A stretch of 64,000 nucleotides of DNA from assembly GCA_028284445.1 (NCBI GenBank), contig JANQRS010000076.1, positions 1 through 64,000 on the forward strand. The letters run 5' to 3'. Made by a program: the position numbers and the translations under genes. Shown piece after piece: positions 25,570 to 35,094 of this stretch; within the stretch, counting starts at the first letter, position 1; each line of letters starts with the position of its first letter. This stretch comes from Calditrichia bacterium (lineage in GTDB: Bacteria > Calditrichota > Calditrichia > RBG-13-44-9 > J075). The notes below the pieces were generated by a model. That model was not told where the DNA came from and did no database searches. It worked only from the letters and a program-made list of their open reading frames with translations.

Positions 25570-27423
25570 ATGAACGTCTTGAGAACGATTTTATCGATTC
25601 TTCTGATGACGGCATTCGTGCTGGCACAGGAGGTTTACATCAATGAACTAGACTATGACCAGGTGGACACTGACTCTGCTGAATTTATCGAACTGATCGG
25701 CACCAGCGGCGCCAGCCTCAATGGCTACACGATCGAGTTTGTAAATGGTAACAATGGATCTGTGTATCGCACCGTAGATTTAACCGGCCAAACCATTCCG
25801 GCAGATGATGTCAGTGGCTTCGGCTTCTTTGTTATCGGTGTTGCGACCATAGCAAATGTTGACTTTACACCTGCAGATTGGCCAGCGACTAACAGTATTC
25901 AAAATGGCGCGCAGGATGGCGTTGTGCTAAAACTGGCCGGTAACGTGATCGACGGCTTCTCATACGAAGGCGTGCTCAGCGGCAATACCGATTTCACCGC
26001 CGGCATGGAAATCACCGCAGCTGACAACAATACCTCGGACAACACCAGCATTGGCCGTATTTCCAATGGTTTCGACAATACCAATCAGGATCAATTCTTC
26101 GCGCAGGCCATTGCCACCAGCTCTCCCGGCGAAATCAACGCCGCACATGGGCAAATCCTCGGCGGCGATCCGCTGCCGACCATCAGCAATATTAATACTG
26201 TTCCGGCCGTACCGACTGCCGATGAAAGCCTGGTGGTATCTGCTGATATCAATGACGATAGCGCCGTAGATGTGGCTCTGGTCCAGTTCATCATCAATGA
26301 TGGTGCGATACAAACCGCAACCATGACTCTTGGTACCGGCAGCAACTATAGTGCAACCATCGATGCCGCCAACTACACCGATGGCGATCGGCTGGAATAT
26401 TGGATATATGCGGAAGATGATGCCCCGCAATCCAATCAGAGCGATACGCTTGGCGTTTTCACCGGCACCACCGACATTGTCGCTTTGCTGGTAAATGATG
26501 ACGACGGCGCGTTGGTTTATGATGGCTATGGTGCGAGAATCTCCGGCACGGCAACCGTTTCCACCGGTGTTTTTTCAACCACCAATATCGATGTTTATCT
26601 GCAGGACAACAGCGGTGGGATTAACATCTTTCAATTCGGACTCGATTCTACCGTTTCCATTCTACAGGATAACGACTACACCATCGTTGGGGAGCTCGAT
26701 CAGTTCAACGGCAAAAGCGAATTGATTCCGGCAGACCCGGCAAATGACATCATCGACAATGGTGCCGGATCGGCAGTTGCGCCGGTAACAGCAACCATTG
26801 GTGACCTGCTGGCAGACCCGGAAACCTATGAAGGCCAACTGGTAGAAATTCTGCAGGTCAGCAACACCGAGGCCGGAGATACCTGGCCCGATACGCTTGG
26901 CTCCTTTTCCCGCAACATCGAAATCACAGATGGCGGCAGCGCCGTTGTTTTGACCATGCGCATCGATAGCGATACCGACATTATCGGCACGCCGGAACCA
27001 AACTGGCCGGTTGATGTTCGCGGCATCTTCAGCCAGTTCGACAATGTCTCACCATTTGATGAAGGCTATCAACTATTGCCTCGCGGCCTCGGCGACATCG
27101 ACACGCCGACTGCCATCGAACCTATCTCGAGTGACGCGATCAACAGCTTCCAGCTCTATTCCAATTATCCGAATCCGTTTAATCCGGAAACAACGCTGCG
27201 CTTCGACGTTCCACAAACCAGTGAAACAGTGGTGCTCGACATCTACAATGTGCTTGGCCAAAAAGTTCGTTCCCTGGTTAACGAACGACTGAATAGCGGC
27301 AGCTATGAAGTGCAGTGGAGTGGGGTAAATGAACAAGGTCAGGCGGTTGCCAGCGGACTGTATTATGCAGTGCTTTCCGGCGAATCCTTCCGCCAGACCA
27401 TTCGCATGGTTTACCTGAAGTAG
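25570..27423 (+). CDS. Secreted protein with lamin-tail and OB-like domains and a sorting domain
   Basis: A 617-residue secreted protein. After a signal peptide (about 1-19) a lamin-tail-type domain begins (VYINELDYDQVDTDSAEFIEL, about 20-175). An Ig-like region follows (about 200-300), then an OB-fold/DUF5689-like domain (about 310-480, DGYGARISGTATV, IDVYLQDNSGGINIF, DYTIVGELDQFNGKSEL). A C-terminal sorting domain (SNYPNPFNPETTL, YNVLGQKVRSLVN, ASGLYYAVL) completes it. Lamin-tail domains are common in secreted bacterial nucleases and phosphatases, but no catalytic domain is visible here. A surface-attached structural or binding role is the safest reading. A strong terminator follows. Confidence 0.85.
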   Translation: MNVLRTILSILLMTAFVLAQEVYINELDYDQVDTDSAEFIELIGTSGASLNGYTIEFVNGNNGSVYRTVDLTGQTIPADDVSGFGFFVIGVATIANVDFTPADWPATNSIQNGAQDGVVLKLAGNVIDGFSYEGVLSGNTDFTAGMEITAADNNTSDNTSIGRISNGFDNTNQDQFFAQAIATSSPGEINAAHGQILGGDPLPTISNINTVPAVPTADESLVVSADINDDSAVDVALVQFIINDGAIQTATMTLGTGSNYSATIDAANYTDGDRLEYWIYAEDDAPQSNQSDTLGVFTGTTDIVALLVNDDDGALVYDGYGARISGTATVSTGVFSTTNIDVYLQDNSGGINIFQFGLDSTVSILQDNDYTIVGELDQFNGKSELIPADPANDIIDNGAGSAVAPVTATIGDLLADPETYEGQLVEILQVSNTEAGDTWPDTLGSFSRNIEITDGGSAVVLTMRIDSDTDIIGTPEPNWPVDVRGIFSQFDNVSPFDEGYQLLPRGLGDIDTPTAIEPISSDAINSFQLYSNYPNPFNPETTLRFDVPQTSETVVLDIYNVLGQKVRSLVNERLNSGSYEVQWSGVNEQGQAVASGLYYAVLSGESFRQTIRMVYLK

Positions 27424-27447
27424 TTCGAAACAACAATTCTTCCATGC

Positions 27448-27480
27448 AAAAGATTCCCCCGGCGGGGGGAATCTTTTGTA
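27448..27480. terminator. Rho-independent terminator (bidirectional)
   Basis: AAAAGATTCCCCC (27448-27460) pairs perfectly with GGGGGAATCTTTT (27465-27477) around a 4-base loop, 25 bp after the stop of the lamin-tail gene. T- and A-runs flank both sides. Confidence 0.9.
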
Positions 27481-27614
27481 TTATACCCTTCGCAACCACT
27501 TAATCACTGGCCGCTTCTTTTAAAAATTCGTGTAATTGGCGTAAATTCGTGGTAATCTATTTCCAGCAAATGTCCATTATACACGATCCATTGTTGAAAC
27601 GAGGGAATTATTTC

Positions 27615-27956
27615 ATGACCGGCAATGAATATCAACAAGCGGCAGTACGCACAACTATCGACAAACTCGATTTTGACCTGGAAGATCCGCAGGCGATTAT
27701 TGCGTGGATGGCGCTTGGTTTAAGTGGTGAAGCAGGCGAAGTGGCAAACCTAGTAAAAAAAGGTGTTTTCCATCAGCACGGCTTAAACAAGGAGAAGATC
27801 AAGGAGGAATTGGGCGACGTCCTCTGGTATATTTCTGCCCTCTGCACTGCCCTGGATCTCTCGCTGGAAGAAGTCATGGAAAAAAATATTAACAAATTAC
27901 TGAAGCGTTATCCGGATGGATATAGCAGCGAGGATAGTATTCGTAGAAAAGTATAG
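27615..27956 (+). CDS. MazG-like nucleotide pyrophosphohydrolase
   Basis: A 113-residue protein starting at 27615 after AGGGA; the longer frame to 27549 runs through word-like repeats. The all-alpha NTP pyrophosphatase fold is indicated by LGLSGEAGEVANLVKK and EELGDVLWYISAL, giving the ExxE...ExxD magnesium-binding pattern. Such enzymes hydrolyse non-canonical or damaged NTPs to NMP and pyrophosphate. The length suits a single-domain MazG-like protein and not full MazG. No functional partner is visible next to it. Confidence 0.85.
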   Translation: MTGNEYQQAAVRTTIDKLDFDLEDPQAIIAWMALGLSGEAGEVANLVKKGVFHQHGLNKEKIKEELGDVLWYISALCTALDLSLEEVMEKNINKLLKRYPDGYSSEDSIRRKV

Positions 27957-28011
27957 CACGACAAATTCAGCAGTAGAGAGATAGATCGAGCATTAAGAAA
28001 AGGAAAGACTC

Positions 28012-28446
28012 ATGCAAAAAGGCGATCCACCCATCATCGTTGAACAGACATTTCAAAAATCCTCGGCCGTCGTTTGGGCAGCAATTACGGAAGTTGAACA
28101 AATGCGACAGTGGTTTTTCGATACCATCCCGGCATTTGAACCCGTTGTCGGATTTCAAACCCGCTTTAACGTAAACACCGGCGAACGGGATTTCCTGCAT
28201 ATTTGGACGATCACTTCGGCAGAAACGGAAAAGCACATCACCTACAACTGGGAATACGACGTCTATCCCGGGGCGGCCGTCGTGACCTTCACACTTAAAG
28301 CACTCGATGCAGACTCCACAAAGCTGACCATCGTAGCCGAAGTTCTCGAAACCTTCCCGCAGGATATCCCGGAATTCAAACGAGAAAGCGGGGTTGCCGG
28401 GTGGCAGTATTTCATCCAGCAAAGCCTTGCCAGATTCCTGGCCTAG
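28012..28446 (+). CDS. SRPBCC/AHSA1-like ligand-binding domain protein
   Basis: A 144-residue single-domain protein of the START/Bet v 1 (AHSA1) fold. It contains IIVEQTFQKSSAVVWAAITE at the N-terminus, MRQWFFD, a central WTITSAETEKHITYNWEYD and the C-terminal helix GWQYFIQQSLARFL. Members bind hydrophobic ligands or act as stress-related proteins of unknown function. AAAGGAAAG precedes the start. It follows the MazG-like gene by 55 bp in the same direction; a shared transcript is possible but uninformative. Confidence 0.85.
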   Translation: MQKGDPPIIVEQTFQKSSAVVWAAITEVEQMRQWFFDTIPAFEPVVGFQTRFNVNTGERDFLHIWTITSAETEKHITYNWEYDVYPGAAVVTFTLKALDADSTKLTIVAEVLETFPQDIPEFKRESGVAGWQYFIQQSLARFLA

Positions 28447-28537
28447 AACTCTCAATCTGTCCACCACTGAACACCGCTTGTCGTATCACCGCACACTTTC
28501 CGGCTAAGCCCATGCAGCCTTATTTGTCACAGGATGA

Positions 28538-28580
28538 TGGCACGATTTTGGTTTGTTTTCAGGTAACCAAAACCAAAATC
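28538..28580 (+). promoter_or_regulatory. -24-like element and inverted repeat upstream of the permease gene
   Basis: TGGCACG (28538-28544) is a perfect sigma-54 -24 block, but the -12 region (TGGTT) lacks GC. It overlaps an 11-bp inverted repeat, GATTTTGGTTT (28544-28554) with AAACCAAAATC (28570-28580). This could be a regulated promoter or only a stem-loop. Confidence 0.35.
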
Positions 28581-28592
28581 AGTGAGTGATTT

Positions 28593-30965
28593 ATGTTTTC
28601 GAATTATCTCAAGATCGCCTGGCGCTGCCTGTGGCGCTACAAAACCATCTCCGTCATAAACATCATTGGCCTGGCAATTGGCTTCGCCTGCGCAGCCTTG
28701 ATACTGCTCTATGTGCGCCACGAGTTCAGCTTTGATCAGTATCATACCAACAAAGATCAGATTTACCGGCTGGCAACCAGCAGGGAAGGTGCAGCCTACA
28801 GCGGGATTGCCAAAGTGCCGGGTCCCTGGGGCCTACTGGCCAGGAGTGATCTGCCGGACGTAGAGAACGTGACCCGCTTTGTGCTGTCGAACTCCATCCT
28901 CATTAGCCGCGGTGCGAGCAGAGCCTACGAACCCGGCGGGGTTTATGCAGACTCCAGCCTGTTTGAAGTCTTCAGTTTCCCTCTGATCAGTGGTGATCCA
29001 CATACCGCACTGCGAAGTCCAAATTCTGTGATCCTCACTGAGTCGATTGCCAAAAAATATTTTGGGGACGAACCGGCGCTTGGTCAGTCGCTAACCTTCG
29101 ACAATACCAATGAGTACGTGGTCACCGGTATTCTGCAAGACGTACCGCTCAATTCGCATTTTACATTCAACTACGTCATTTCGATGGCAAGCTATGGCAA
29201 TCCGCGACACGATGATTGGCGCTGGAACCAGTACTATACATACCTTCTCCTGTCTGAAGACAGCTCACCGGCCGCCTTTCCGGAAAAATTTCTGGCCGTT
29301 CTGAAGAATCATCGCGGCGAGGAGGCAGTTGATGGCACTGGGCCATTCCTCCAACCGCTGACCGATATTCACCTGCATTCAAATCTCTTTCGCGAGATAA
29401 GCACCAATTCGGATGTTGCCTATATTTACATTTTTTCGGCGGTGGCCTTCTTCATCCTGCTCATTGCCTGCATTAATTTTATGAATTTATCTACTGCGCG
29501 AGCCGCCACACGCTCAAAAGAAGTGGGCATCAGAAAAGTGAGCGGGGCTTTTCGCAGCCAGTTGATAAAACAGTTCCTCGGCGAGGCACTTATTACCAGC
29601 GCGGTGGCATTTGTTCTGAGCCTGATTCTCATCGAGCTCTTGTTGCCGGTCTTTAACGAGCTGGCTGGTCGGCAATTGGCATTTGAGCTTTTTGACAGAC
29701 AAACTCTCGTAACATTTCTGGCCCTGGCCATCTTTGTGGGTCTGCTGGCAGGCAGCTATCCAGCCTTCGTCTTATCGGCCTTTAAGCCAGCTGAATCTTT
29801 AAAAGGAAATACACCGGGCAGCAGTGGCGCCTGGCTGCGAAAAGCATTGGTCGTTTCCCAATTCATCATTACGGCAATTCTGATGATCTCAACCGGCGTC
29901 GTCTATACCCAAATTCAGTATATTCAGGACAAGCGCCTGGGCTTTAATCCCGAACAGCTGATTACTTTCCGCATTCGCAGCGATGACATGCGTTCACAAT
30001 ACGAAGTGGTCAAGCAGACCTTGCTGCAAAATCCGAATATTTTAAACGTATCGGTATCGGGCAATTTACCGGGTGGTGGAGATTGGGGCATTCCCTATCG
30101 GGCAGAGGGTGTCGCGGCTGACCAGCAACCACCGATGCGTATGCTGGTGGTTGACTACGATTTCATAGAGACATTTGGTATGGAGATCGTTCGTGGTCGT
30201 GGCTTCTCCGAAGAATACGCTACCGATGCCAGCGGCGCCTTTATCATCAACGAAGAGGCGGTCCGTCAATTTGGCTGGGAAGACCCACTTGGGCAGCGGC
30301 TTGGCCTGCCGGCCATTGAGCGTGATTTTGCGCCAGTAGTTGGCGTATTGAAAGATTTCCATTTTCGATCGATGCGTGAGGAAATTGGCCCAATCATGTT
30401 TTTTATTCCATCGCCTGACTGGTTCAGCATTTTTACGGTTCGAGTCCGCTCAGAGAACATTGGTGAAACCATGGCTTTCCTGGAGAGCACCTGGCAGCAA
30501 TTTGATCCGGACCATCCCTTCACGTCCAGCTTTTTTGATCAACGCTTTGCCAGCTTGCATGCGTCAGAATCACAAATGGCGCAGCTACTGGGTTACGTGG
30601 CTATTCTGGCAATTGTCATTGCCTGCCTCGGTTTGTTCGGCCTGGTCGCTTTTACCGCAGAGCAGCGCACCAAGGAGATCGGTATTCGACGAGTGCTCGG
30701 CGCCACCGAACTCAGCATTGTCACCTTGTTAAGCAGCGACTTTATCAAGCTGGTATTGCTGGCCAATATCTTTGCCTGGCCGGCGGCCTGGTTTCTGATG
30801 CAGGGTTGGCTGGAAAATTTTGCTTATCGGACGGAGATCTCATTTTGGGTATTTCTATGGGTAGGTCTTGGCACGGCTACCATCGCCTTGATGACTGTAA
30901 GCACGCAGGCAATCAAGGCCGCTTTGGCGAATCCTGTTCAATCGCTCAGATACGGGACGCAGTAG
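28593..30965 (+). CDS. MacB/FtsX-type ABC transporter permease
   Basis: A 790-residue permease with two repeats of the MacB periplasmic core plus FtsX module. The N-terminus KIAWRCLWRYKTISVINIIGLAIGFACAALILLYV is the first membrane helix. Further FtsX helices lie near 280-430 (VAFFILLIACINFMNLSTARAATRSKEVGIRK) and near 670-785 (VAILAIVIACLGLFGLVAFTAEQRTKEIGIRR). This family exports peptides, lipoproteins or signals, or acts mechanically, using a separate MacB-type ATPase. No ATPase gene is adjacent, so it is an orphan permease; many FCB genomes carry such copies. The substrate is unknown. Confidence 0.9.
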   Translation: MFSNYLKIAWRCLWRYKTISVINIIGLAIGFACAALILLYVRHEFSFDQYHTNKDQIYRLATSREGAAYSGIAKVPGPWGLLARSDLPDVENVTRFVLSNSILISRGASRAYEPGGVYADSSLFEVFSFPLISGDPHTALRSPNSVILTESIAKKYFGDEPALGQSLTFDNTNEYVVTGILQDVPLNSHFTFNYVISMASYGNPRHDDWRWNQYYTYLLLSEDSSPAAFPEKFLAVLKNHRGEEAVDGTGPFLQPLTDIHLHSNLFREISTNSDVAYIYIFSAVAFFILLIACINFMNLSTARAATRSKEVGIRKVSGAFRSQLIKQFLGEALITSAVAFVLSLILIELLLPVFNELAGRQLAFELFDRQTLVTFLALAIFVGLLAGSYPAFVLSAFKPAESLKGNTPGSSGAWLRKALVVSQFIITAILMISTGVVYTQIQYIQDKRLGFNPEQLITFRIRSDDMRSQYEVVKQTLLQNPNILNVSVSGNLPGGGDWGIPYRAEGVAADQQPPMRMLVVDYDFIETFGMEIVRGRGFSEEYATDASGAFIINEEAVRQFGWEDPLGQRLGLPAIERDFAPVVGVLKDFHFRSMREEIGPIMFFIPSPDWFSIFTVRVRSENIGETMAFLESTWQQFDPDHPFTSSFFDQRFASLHASESQMAQLLGYVAILAIVIACLGLFGLVAFTAEQRTKEIGIRRVLGATELSIVTLLSSDFIKLVLLANIFAWPAAWFLMQGWLENFAYRTEISFWVFLWVGLGTATIALMTVSTQAIKAALANPVQSLRYGTQ

Positions 30966-30990
30966 CGTCCCATACCCTGAAACGAACTTC

Positions 30991-31278
30991 TTAATCAAAA
31001 TCAAAGAGCTCTTCCAGCAGCGACTTATATTTCTTCTTTTTGCTCTTTTTCTTTTTGTATTCCTTATATCGCGGTTGCTCATACTGAACGGGAGGCTGCT
31101 GATACTGCACAGGCGGTTGTTGCATTCTGTTCCCGGCCAGTGACTCCAAAGATCGTTCAATGATCTTGTCCAATTCACCACGGTCCAGCCACACGCCACG
31201 ACATTTGACGCAATAATCTATTTCTATTCCCTGGCGTTCGGTAATCTTGAGATCTTCAATGCAATTTGGACACAACAT
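30991..31278 (-). CDS. Small zinc-ribbon (zf-TFIIB-type) protein
   Basis: A 95-residue protein. The first 42 residues form a zinc ribbon with CPNC and CVKCRGVWLDRGELDKII, typical of the bacterial TFIIB-type zinc finger family. A Gln/Pro/Tyr-rich stretch follows (QYQQPPVQYEQP), then a Lys-rich run (YKKKKSKKKK) and an acidic tail. Function is unknown; nucleic-acid or protein binding fits the composition. It converges on the permease gene, 25 bp apart. Confidence 0.85.
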   Translation of the reverse strand: MLCPNCIEDLKITERQGIEIDYCVKCRGVWLDRGELDKIIERSLESLAGNRMQQPPVQYQQPPVQYEQPRYKEYKKKKSKKKKYKSLLEELFDFD

Positions 31279-31598
31279 AATAATCCCCCGTATCTATAAC
31301 TTCATTTATTTGCTGTCATTACACCGACTTAATTCTGTTTACTTACGAAAAAAGGATCGGTTCGTTGCAAATTTCTTTTCTTCTGAAACGCGATCTTCCC
31401 TCCCTTGTTTATCTGCTTGCGTTTTCATAAACTTTGTTAGTTTTTCTTTCGGGGAAACTTACTTCCATCTCCCCTGCGCAATGCCACTTGCGGCACCGAC
31501 TCGATGTACACTCAGAGAAAATTGCACTTCACGTGCAGAGCATAAATTCCTTTCAGTTCTTCCCAGCTTTCCAAAATCGCCAACCCGGGGGAAAGACA
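31279..31598. other. Leader region of the outer-membrane operon
   Basis: No gene is supported here. The open frame of the next gene extends back to 31434, but its translation has no signal peptide. The palindrome TGCAC-TTCAC-GTGCA lies near 31526-31540. No sigma-54 element was found. Confidence 0.4.
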
Positions 31599-34500
31599 TT
31601 GCGTTCCACAATTTATTTGTTATTCCTATCCGTTTTTATTGCCACAGCCATCTCTGCCCAAGGGAAGCCGTACGAAGGCCCTGACGATCCTGCCGGCGAT
31701 ATTGCCGCGGAGCGTGAAGGTAAAATGACTGGCAATCGGGTCTTGATTAAATTTCAAAATACCACTGAACTTGCCGACTGGCCAAACTTCGACTTCTCCA
31801 AGTGGCCCAATGACAACGAAGGTGTGGGCATGATCGACGGCATTGGCCTGATGATTGGCGCCGTTGTCTATCTCCGCAACGATTCCATCCCGGTAACCAA
31901 CTGGGATGAGATTCGCAACAGCCCGGATATCGATTCGCTGATCTACGTCCAAAGTAGCTATCGGCAGGGCATGGATCGCGATAATAGCGGCACTGTCGAA
32001 TGGGGACTCTACCCGGTATTTGGCTATTTCAATGAAATCAGCGAAACCCCGGCTATGAGCAACCGAACAGGGTCCTGGCCACCGGCCGGCTGGCCGGCAC
32101 GCGGCAATTCCACCAAATGGCCGGGTGAATGGAATGGGCGCTTTGGCAGAGGCGTCAAGTATGCGGCCCAGGAATCGTTCTTCGTGGCAAATGATGCCCA
32201 CGACCAGGAATATCTGCAGCCTAACAGAACAACCAAATATTATCCACGACCGGGTGTATTTATCGGCGACAAGCGTCCCTCAGTGACGATCCAGAAGGGT
32301 CTGCCCTGGGGCGGCCTGGGGGTTCGTGTCGAGCAGCGCGGCTTCCAATGGAATAACCCTCAAACGCGCGACGCCATTTTCTGGGAATATAACATCAGCA
32401 ATATATCCGACTACGATCTCTTGAAAGTCGCCTTTGGGTATTGGCTTGACAACGGCATCGGCCACATCGGCGATCGCGGTGAAGTAGACGATATTGGCTT
32501 TTTTGATACGCTGGACGACCTCGCCTATTCCTGGGATTTTGACGGGGTTGGCATCGGTGGCCTTCGTGCCGGTGTGATGGGATTCGCCTTTCTGGAAAGC
32601 CCGGGCGTCTCCGGTGACGGTATCGACAATGATGAGGACGGTATCACCGATGAAAAACGGGACAATCAGGCCACGGCAATTGTCGGTCCGATGGACGGCA
32701 TCAGTGATCTTGACCGCTTCCTCGACTGGTATAACCTTGAGGTTGATGAGCTGCGTCCACATTGGGATGCTGATGAAGATCAGGACTGGCTCGATGGCGA
32801 TGATGCCAACGGCAACGGTATTTACGACAATGGCGAATTTCCCGGCGATGATGTCGGTATCGATGGTGTTGGTCCCGGTGAATTGAACTACTTCGGCCCG
32901 GACGCGGACGGCACCGAGGGCAACCACCGGCCGGACTTTGTCGAAGGCATCGGCGGCGAGCCCAACTTCGGCCCACTCGACATTTCCGAATCAGATATGC
33001 TTGGTCTCACGTCCTTTAAACTATTTCCGCATCCGGCTGTTACCGAACCCCCGTTTTTCCTTCACGATGAAGACGCCTGGAATAATTTTGGGATTCCCGG
33101 CCTATTTCCCTTCTTTGGTGAGCTCAGCAACCTGATTGAGACCTTCGGCTCCGGCCCGTTCCCACTTTTCCAGGGCCGCACAGAACGTATCTCTATGTGC
33201 GAAGTGCATTCCTTCGACAATCTTGCCGGCATCGAGATGCCAACGGAACAAAATGCTCCGGCAATGTTTCAGAAAAAGCGTATTGTTCAAGTCATCTATA
33301 ACCGTGACTATCGCTTTGCGCAACCGCCTTTTCTTCCAACATTGAAAGCCACACCGGGCGATGGCAAAGTTATCCTTACCTGGGATACGGTCGCTGACAA
33401 ATTGACCAGAGAGCCATTTCTGCAAGGGGCAAATGACTTCGAGGGTTATAAGATCTACAAGGCCACCGACAAGTTCTTTGCCGATGCAGAAGTGCTGGTA
33501 GACGCCCTTGGTAATCCGATCGGCAAATTGCCGATATTTCAATGCGACCTCGACAATGAGTTCCAGGGATTTGCTGATTGGGGTGAAATCAATGGCGAGG
33601 AATACTACCTGGGTTCGAACACCGGTATTCAACATTTCTTTGTTGATGAAAACGTGCAAAATGGCCGCACCTACTACTATGGCGTCGTCGCTTACGACCC
33701 CGGCATTCCGGTATTGGAAGACGTTGACATCGCTCCGTCCGAGAACAATGTAGTGATAGACCTTGACGAAGCGGAAGATATTCGCTTTACGGGTCAGAAC
33801 GTTGCTGTTGTAGTACCCACACCAACAGCTGCGACCTATGAAGCACCCTTTATCGAAATGGACGATGCCAGCGGCATCAAGGGAAGTGGCTCCGTGCAGG
33901 CGGAAGTTTTCGACATATTGGCAGTAAAGCCGAATCAGAGTTATAAGGTTAAATTTGACCTGGCAACCCTTGGCCATTGCCGTCCCAGTGCCAACAGCCG
34001 CTCGCAGACCGATATGCTACTCGCTAATAACGGGTTTTCCGTTTACAATATCACAGACGGCCGGGAAGACCTGGTCTATCGCGAAGACCCGCAAAGTTTC
34101 CTGTTGAAAAATCTGATTCAAACAAATGACGGTCATTGGATTTTTAACCCTGATCAACCGCTGGTTTCCGAGAGCTTTGATGGCATTCGCCTGAATATCA
34201 ATCCCGGCTCCTTTCCCCCGGAAGTAGACGAAGAGAATTCCGGGTGGATCGTCGGCAATTCCGACATAGACATTATCCCGATTGCCGGCAGCAACGCCTC
34301 GCACTTTCCCTGGCAGTACGAACTGGTTTGGACCGATAATCCCAATGCTTACACCACCCGCGCCACACGCACAGCCGGTATCCAGGATAGCAGCGGGGTC
34401 AACTTAATTGGCGGCGCACTCCTCGATCAATCCTTCAATTTTTATATCGTCAACAAAATGTGGCGGGACGAAAACGGCGATTACGAAAAGCTCGACATCG

Positions 34501-35084
34501 TGGTTCGCGACAAAAACGTCAACCGGCGTTTTGATCCGCAGGTCGACTATTACCTGGCAGGTCATCTTCATACCGACAACCAGGGGCGCAGCCGGATTGT
34601 CTGTACAGTAATGATGATTGATTTTCGCAATACCGGAAGCCCAAACTGGCCTCAGCCAAACGACGTCTATCGCCTGGACTTCAAACGGCCATTTCTTGCT
34701 GACGACTCCATCACCTTTACCGTTAAACCACCAGTCAATGAAAATGCAGATGCAATGGAGGCATCCCTCGATGAAATTCGGGTTGTCCCGAATCCATACG
34801 TGATGACAAATGCCCTGGAACCGGCGCTCTCAAATCCCAATCTAAATCAGCGCCGTCGCCTGATCTTCACCAATATTCCATCGGCTTGCACCATCAAGAT
34901 ATTCTCCGCCAGCGGCGTGTTCATTGATGAGATCGTGGTAGACAATGCACCTGAAAACGGCCTGGTTCACTGGGATCTGCTTACCAGGGAGGGGCTGGAG
35001 ATTGCACCAGGCGTTTATATTTTCCACGTTACCGCGCATCTGACAGACGATGTCAAAATGGGCAAATTTGCGGTGGTTAAATAA
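31599..35084 (+). CDS. Large secreted beta-rich protein with C-terminal sorting domain
   Basis: The best start is TTG at 31599, after GGGGGAAAGACA; it gives a clean signal peptide (RSTIYLLFLSVFIATAISAQ) and a product of 1161 residues. Calcium-binding type Asp-rich loops (DNDEDGITDE, DADEDQDWLDGDDANGNG) occur around residues 345-430. A fibronectin III-like module begins at about 590 (KATPGDGKVILTWD...FEGYKIYKA...YYYGVVAYD). The C-terminus has VVPNPYV and FSASGVFIDEI...APGVYIFHV, a variant sorting domain. No enzymatic motif was found. It is followed directly by a PorV-family protein and a TonB-dependent receptor, a set that may act as one outer-membrane machine. Its role is unknown. Confidence 0.8.
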   Translation: MRSTIYLLFLSVFIATAISAQGKPYEGPDDPAGDIAAEREGKMTGNRVLIKFQNTTELADWPNFDFSKWPNDNEGVGMIDGIGLMIGAVVYLRNDSIPVTNWDEIRNSPDIDSLIYVQSSYRQGMDRDNSGTVEWGLYPVFGYFNEISETPAMSNRTGSWPPAGWPARGNSTKWPGEWNGRFGRGVKYAAQESFFVANDAHDQEYLQPNRTTKYYPRPGVFIGDKRPSVTIQKGLPWGGLGVRVEQRGFQWNNPQTRDAIFWEYNISNISDYDLLKVAFGYWLDNGIGHIGDRGEVDDIGFFDTLDDLAYSWDFDGVGIGGLRAGVMGFAFLESPGVSGDGIDNDEDGITDEKRDNQATAIVGPMDGISDLDRFLDWYNLEVDELRPHWDADEDQDWLDGDDANGNGIYDNGEFPGDDVGIDGVGPGELNYFGPDADGTEGNHRPDFVEGIGGEPNFGPLDISESDMLGLTSFKLFPHPAVTEPPFFLHDEDAWNNFGIPGLFPFFGELSNLIETFGSGPFPLFQGRTERISMCEVHSFDNLAGIEMPTEQNAPAMFQKKRIVQVIYNRDYRFAQPPFLPTLKATPGDGKVILTWDTVADKLTREPFLQGANDFEGYKIYKATDKFFADAEVLVDALGNPIGKLPIFQCDLDNEFQGFADWGEINGEEYYLGSNTGIQHFFVDENVQNGRTYYYGVVAYDPGIPVLEDVDIAPSENNVVIDLDEAEDIRFTGQNVAVVVPTPTAATYEAPFIEMDDASGIKGSGSVQAEVFDILAVKPNQSYKVKFDLATLGHCRPSANSRSQTDMLLANNGFSVYNITDGREDLVYREDPQSFLLKNLIQTNDGHWIFNPDQPLVSESFDGIRLNINPGSFPPEVDEENSGWIVGNSDIDIIPIAGSNASHFPWQYELVWTDNPNAYTTRATRTAGIQDSSGVNLIGGALLDQSFNFYIVNKMWRDENGDYEKLDIVVRDKNVNRRFDPQVDYYLAGHLHTDNQGRSRIVCTVMMIDFRNTGSPNWPQPNDVYRLDFKRPFLADDSITFTVKPPVNENADAMEASLDEIRVVPNPYVMTNALEPALSNPNLNQRRRLIFTNIPSACTIKIFSASGVFIDEIVVDNAPENGLVHWDLLTREGLEIAPGVYIFHVTAHLTDDVKMGKFAVVK

Positions 35085-35094
35085 AGGAGGCAAT

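Noticed and set aside
31526..31540. TGCAC-N5-GTGCA as a third copy of the TGCACC operator
   Set aside because: The half-site orientation is inverted compared with GGTGCA-N5-TGCACC and no -24/-12 promoter follows.
31434..31598. Upstream extension of the large secreted protein
   Set aside because: The added residues bear no signal peptide, while the internal TTG gives a typical one.
33102..33977. 291-codon minus-strand open frame
   Set aside because: It lies entirely opposite the large secreted protein gene, has no ribosome site or family motif, and is a composition shadow.
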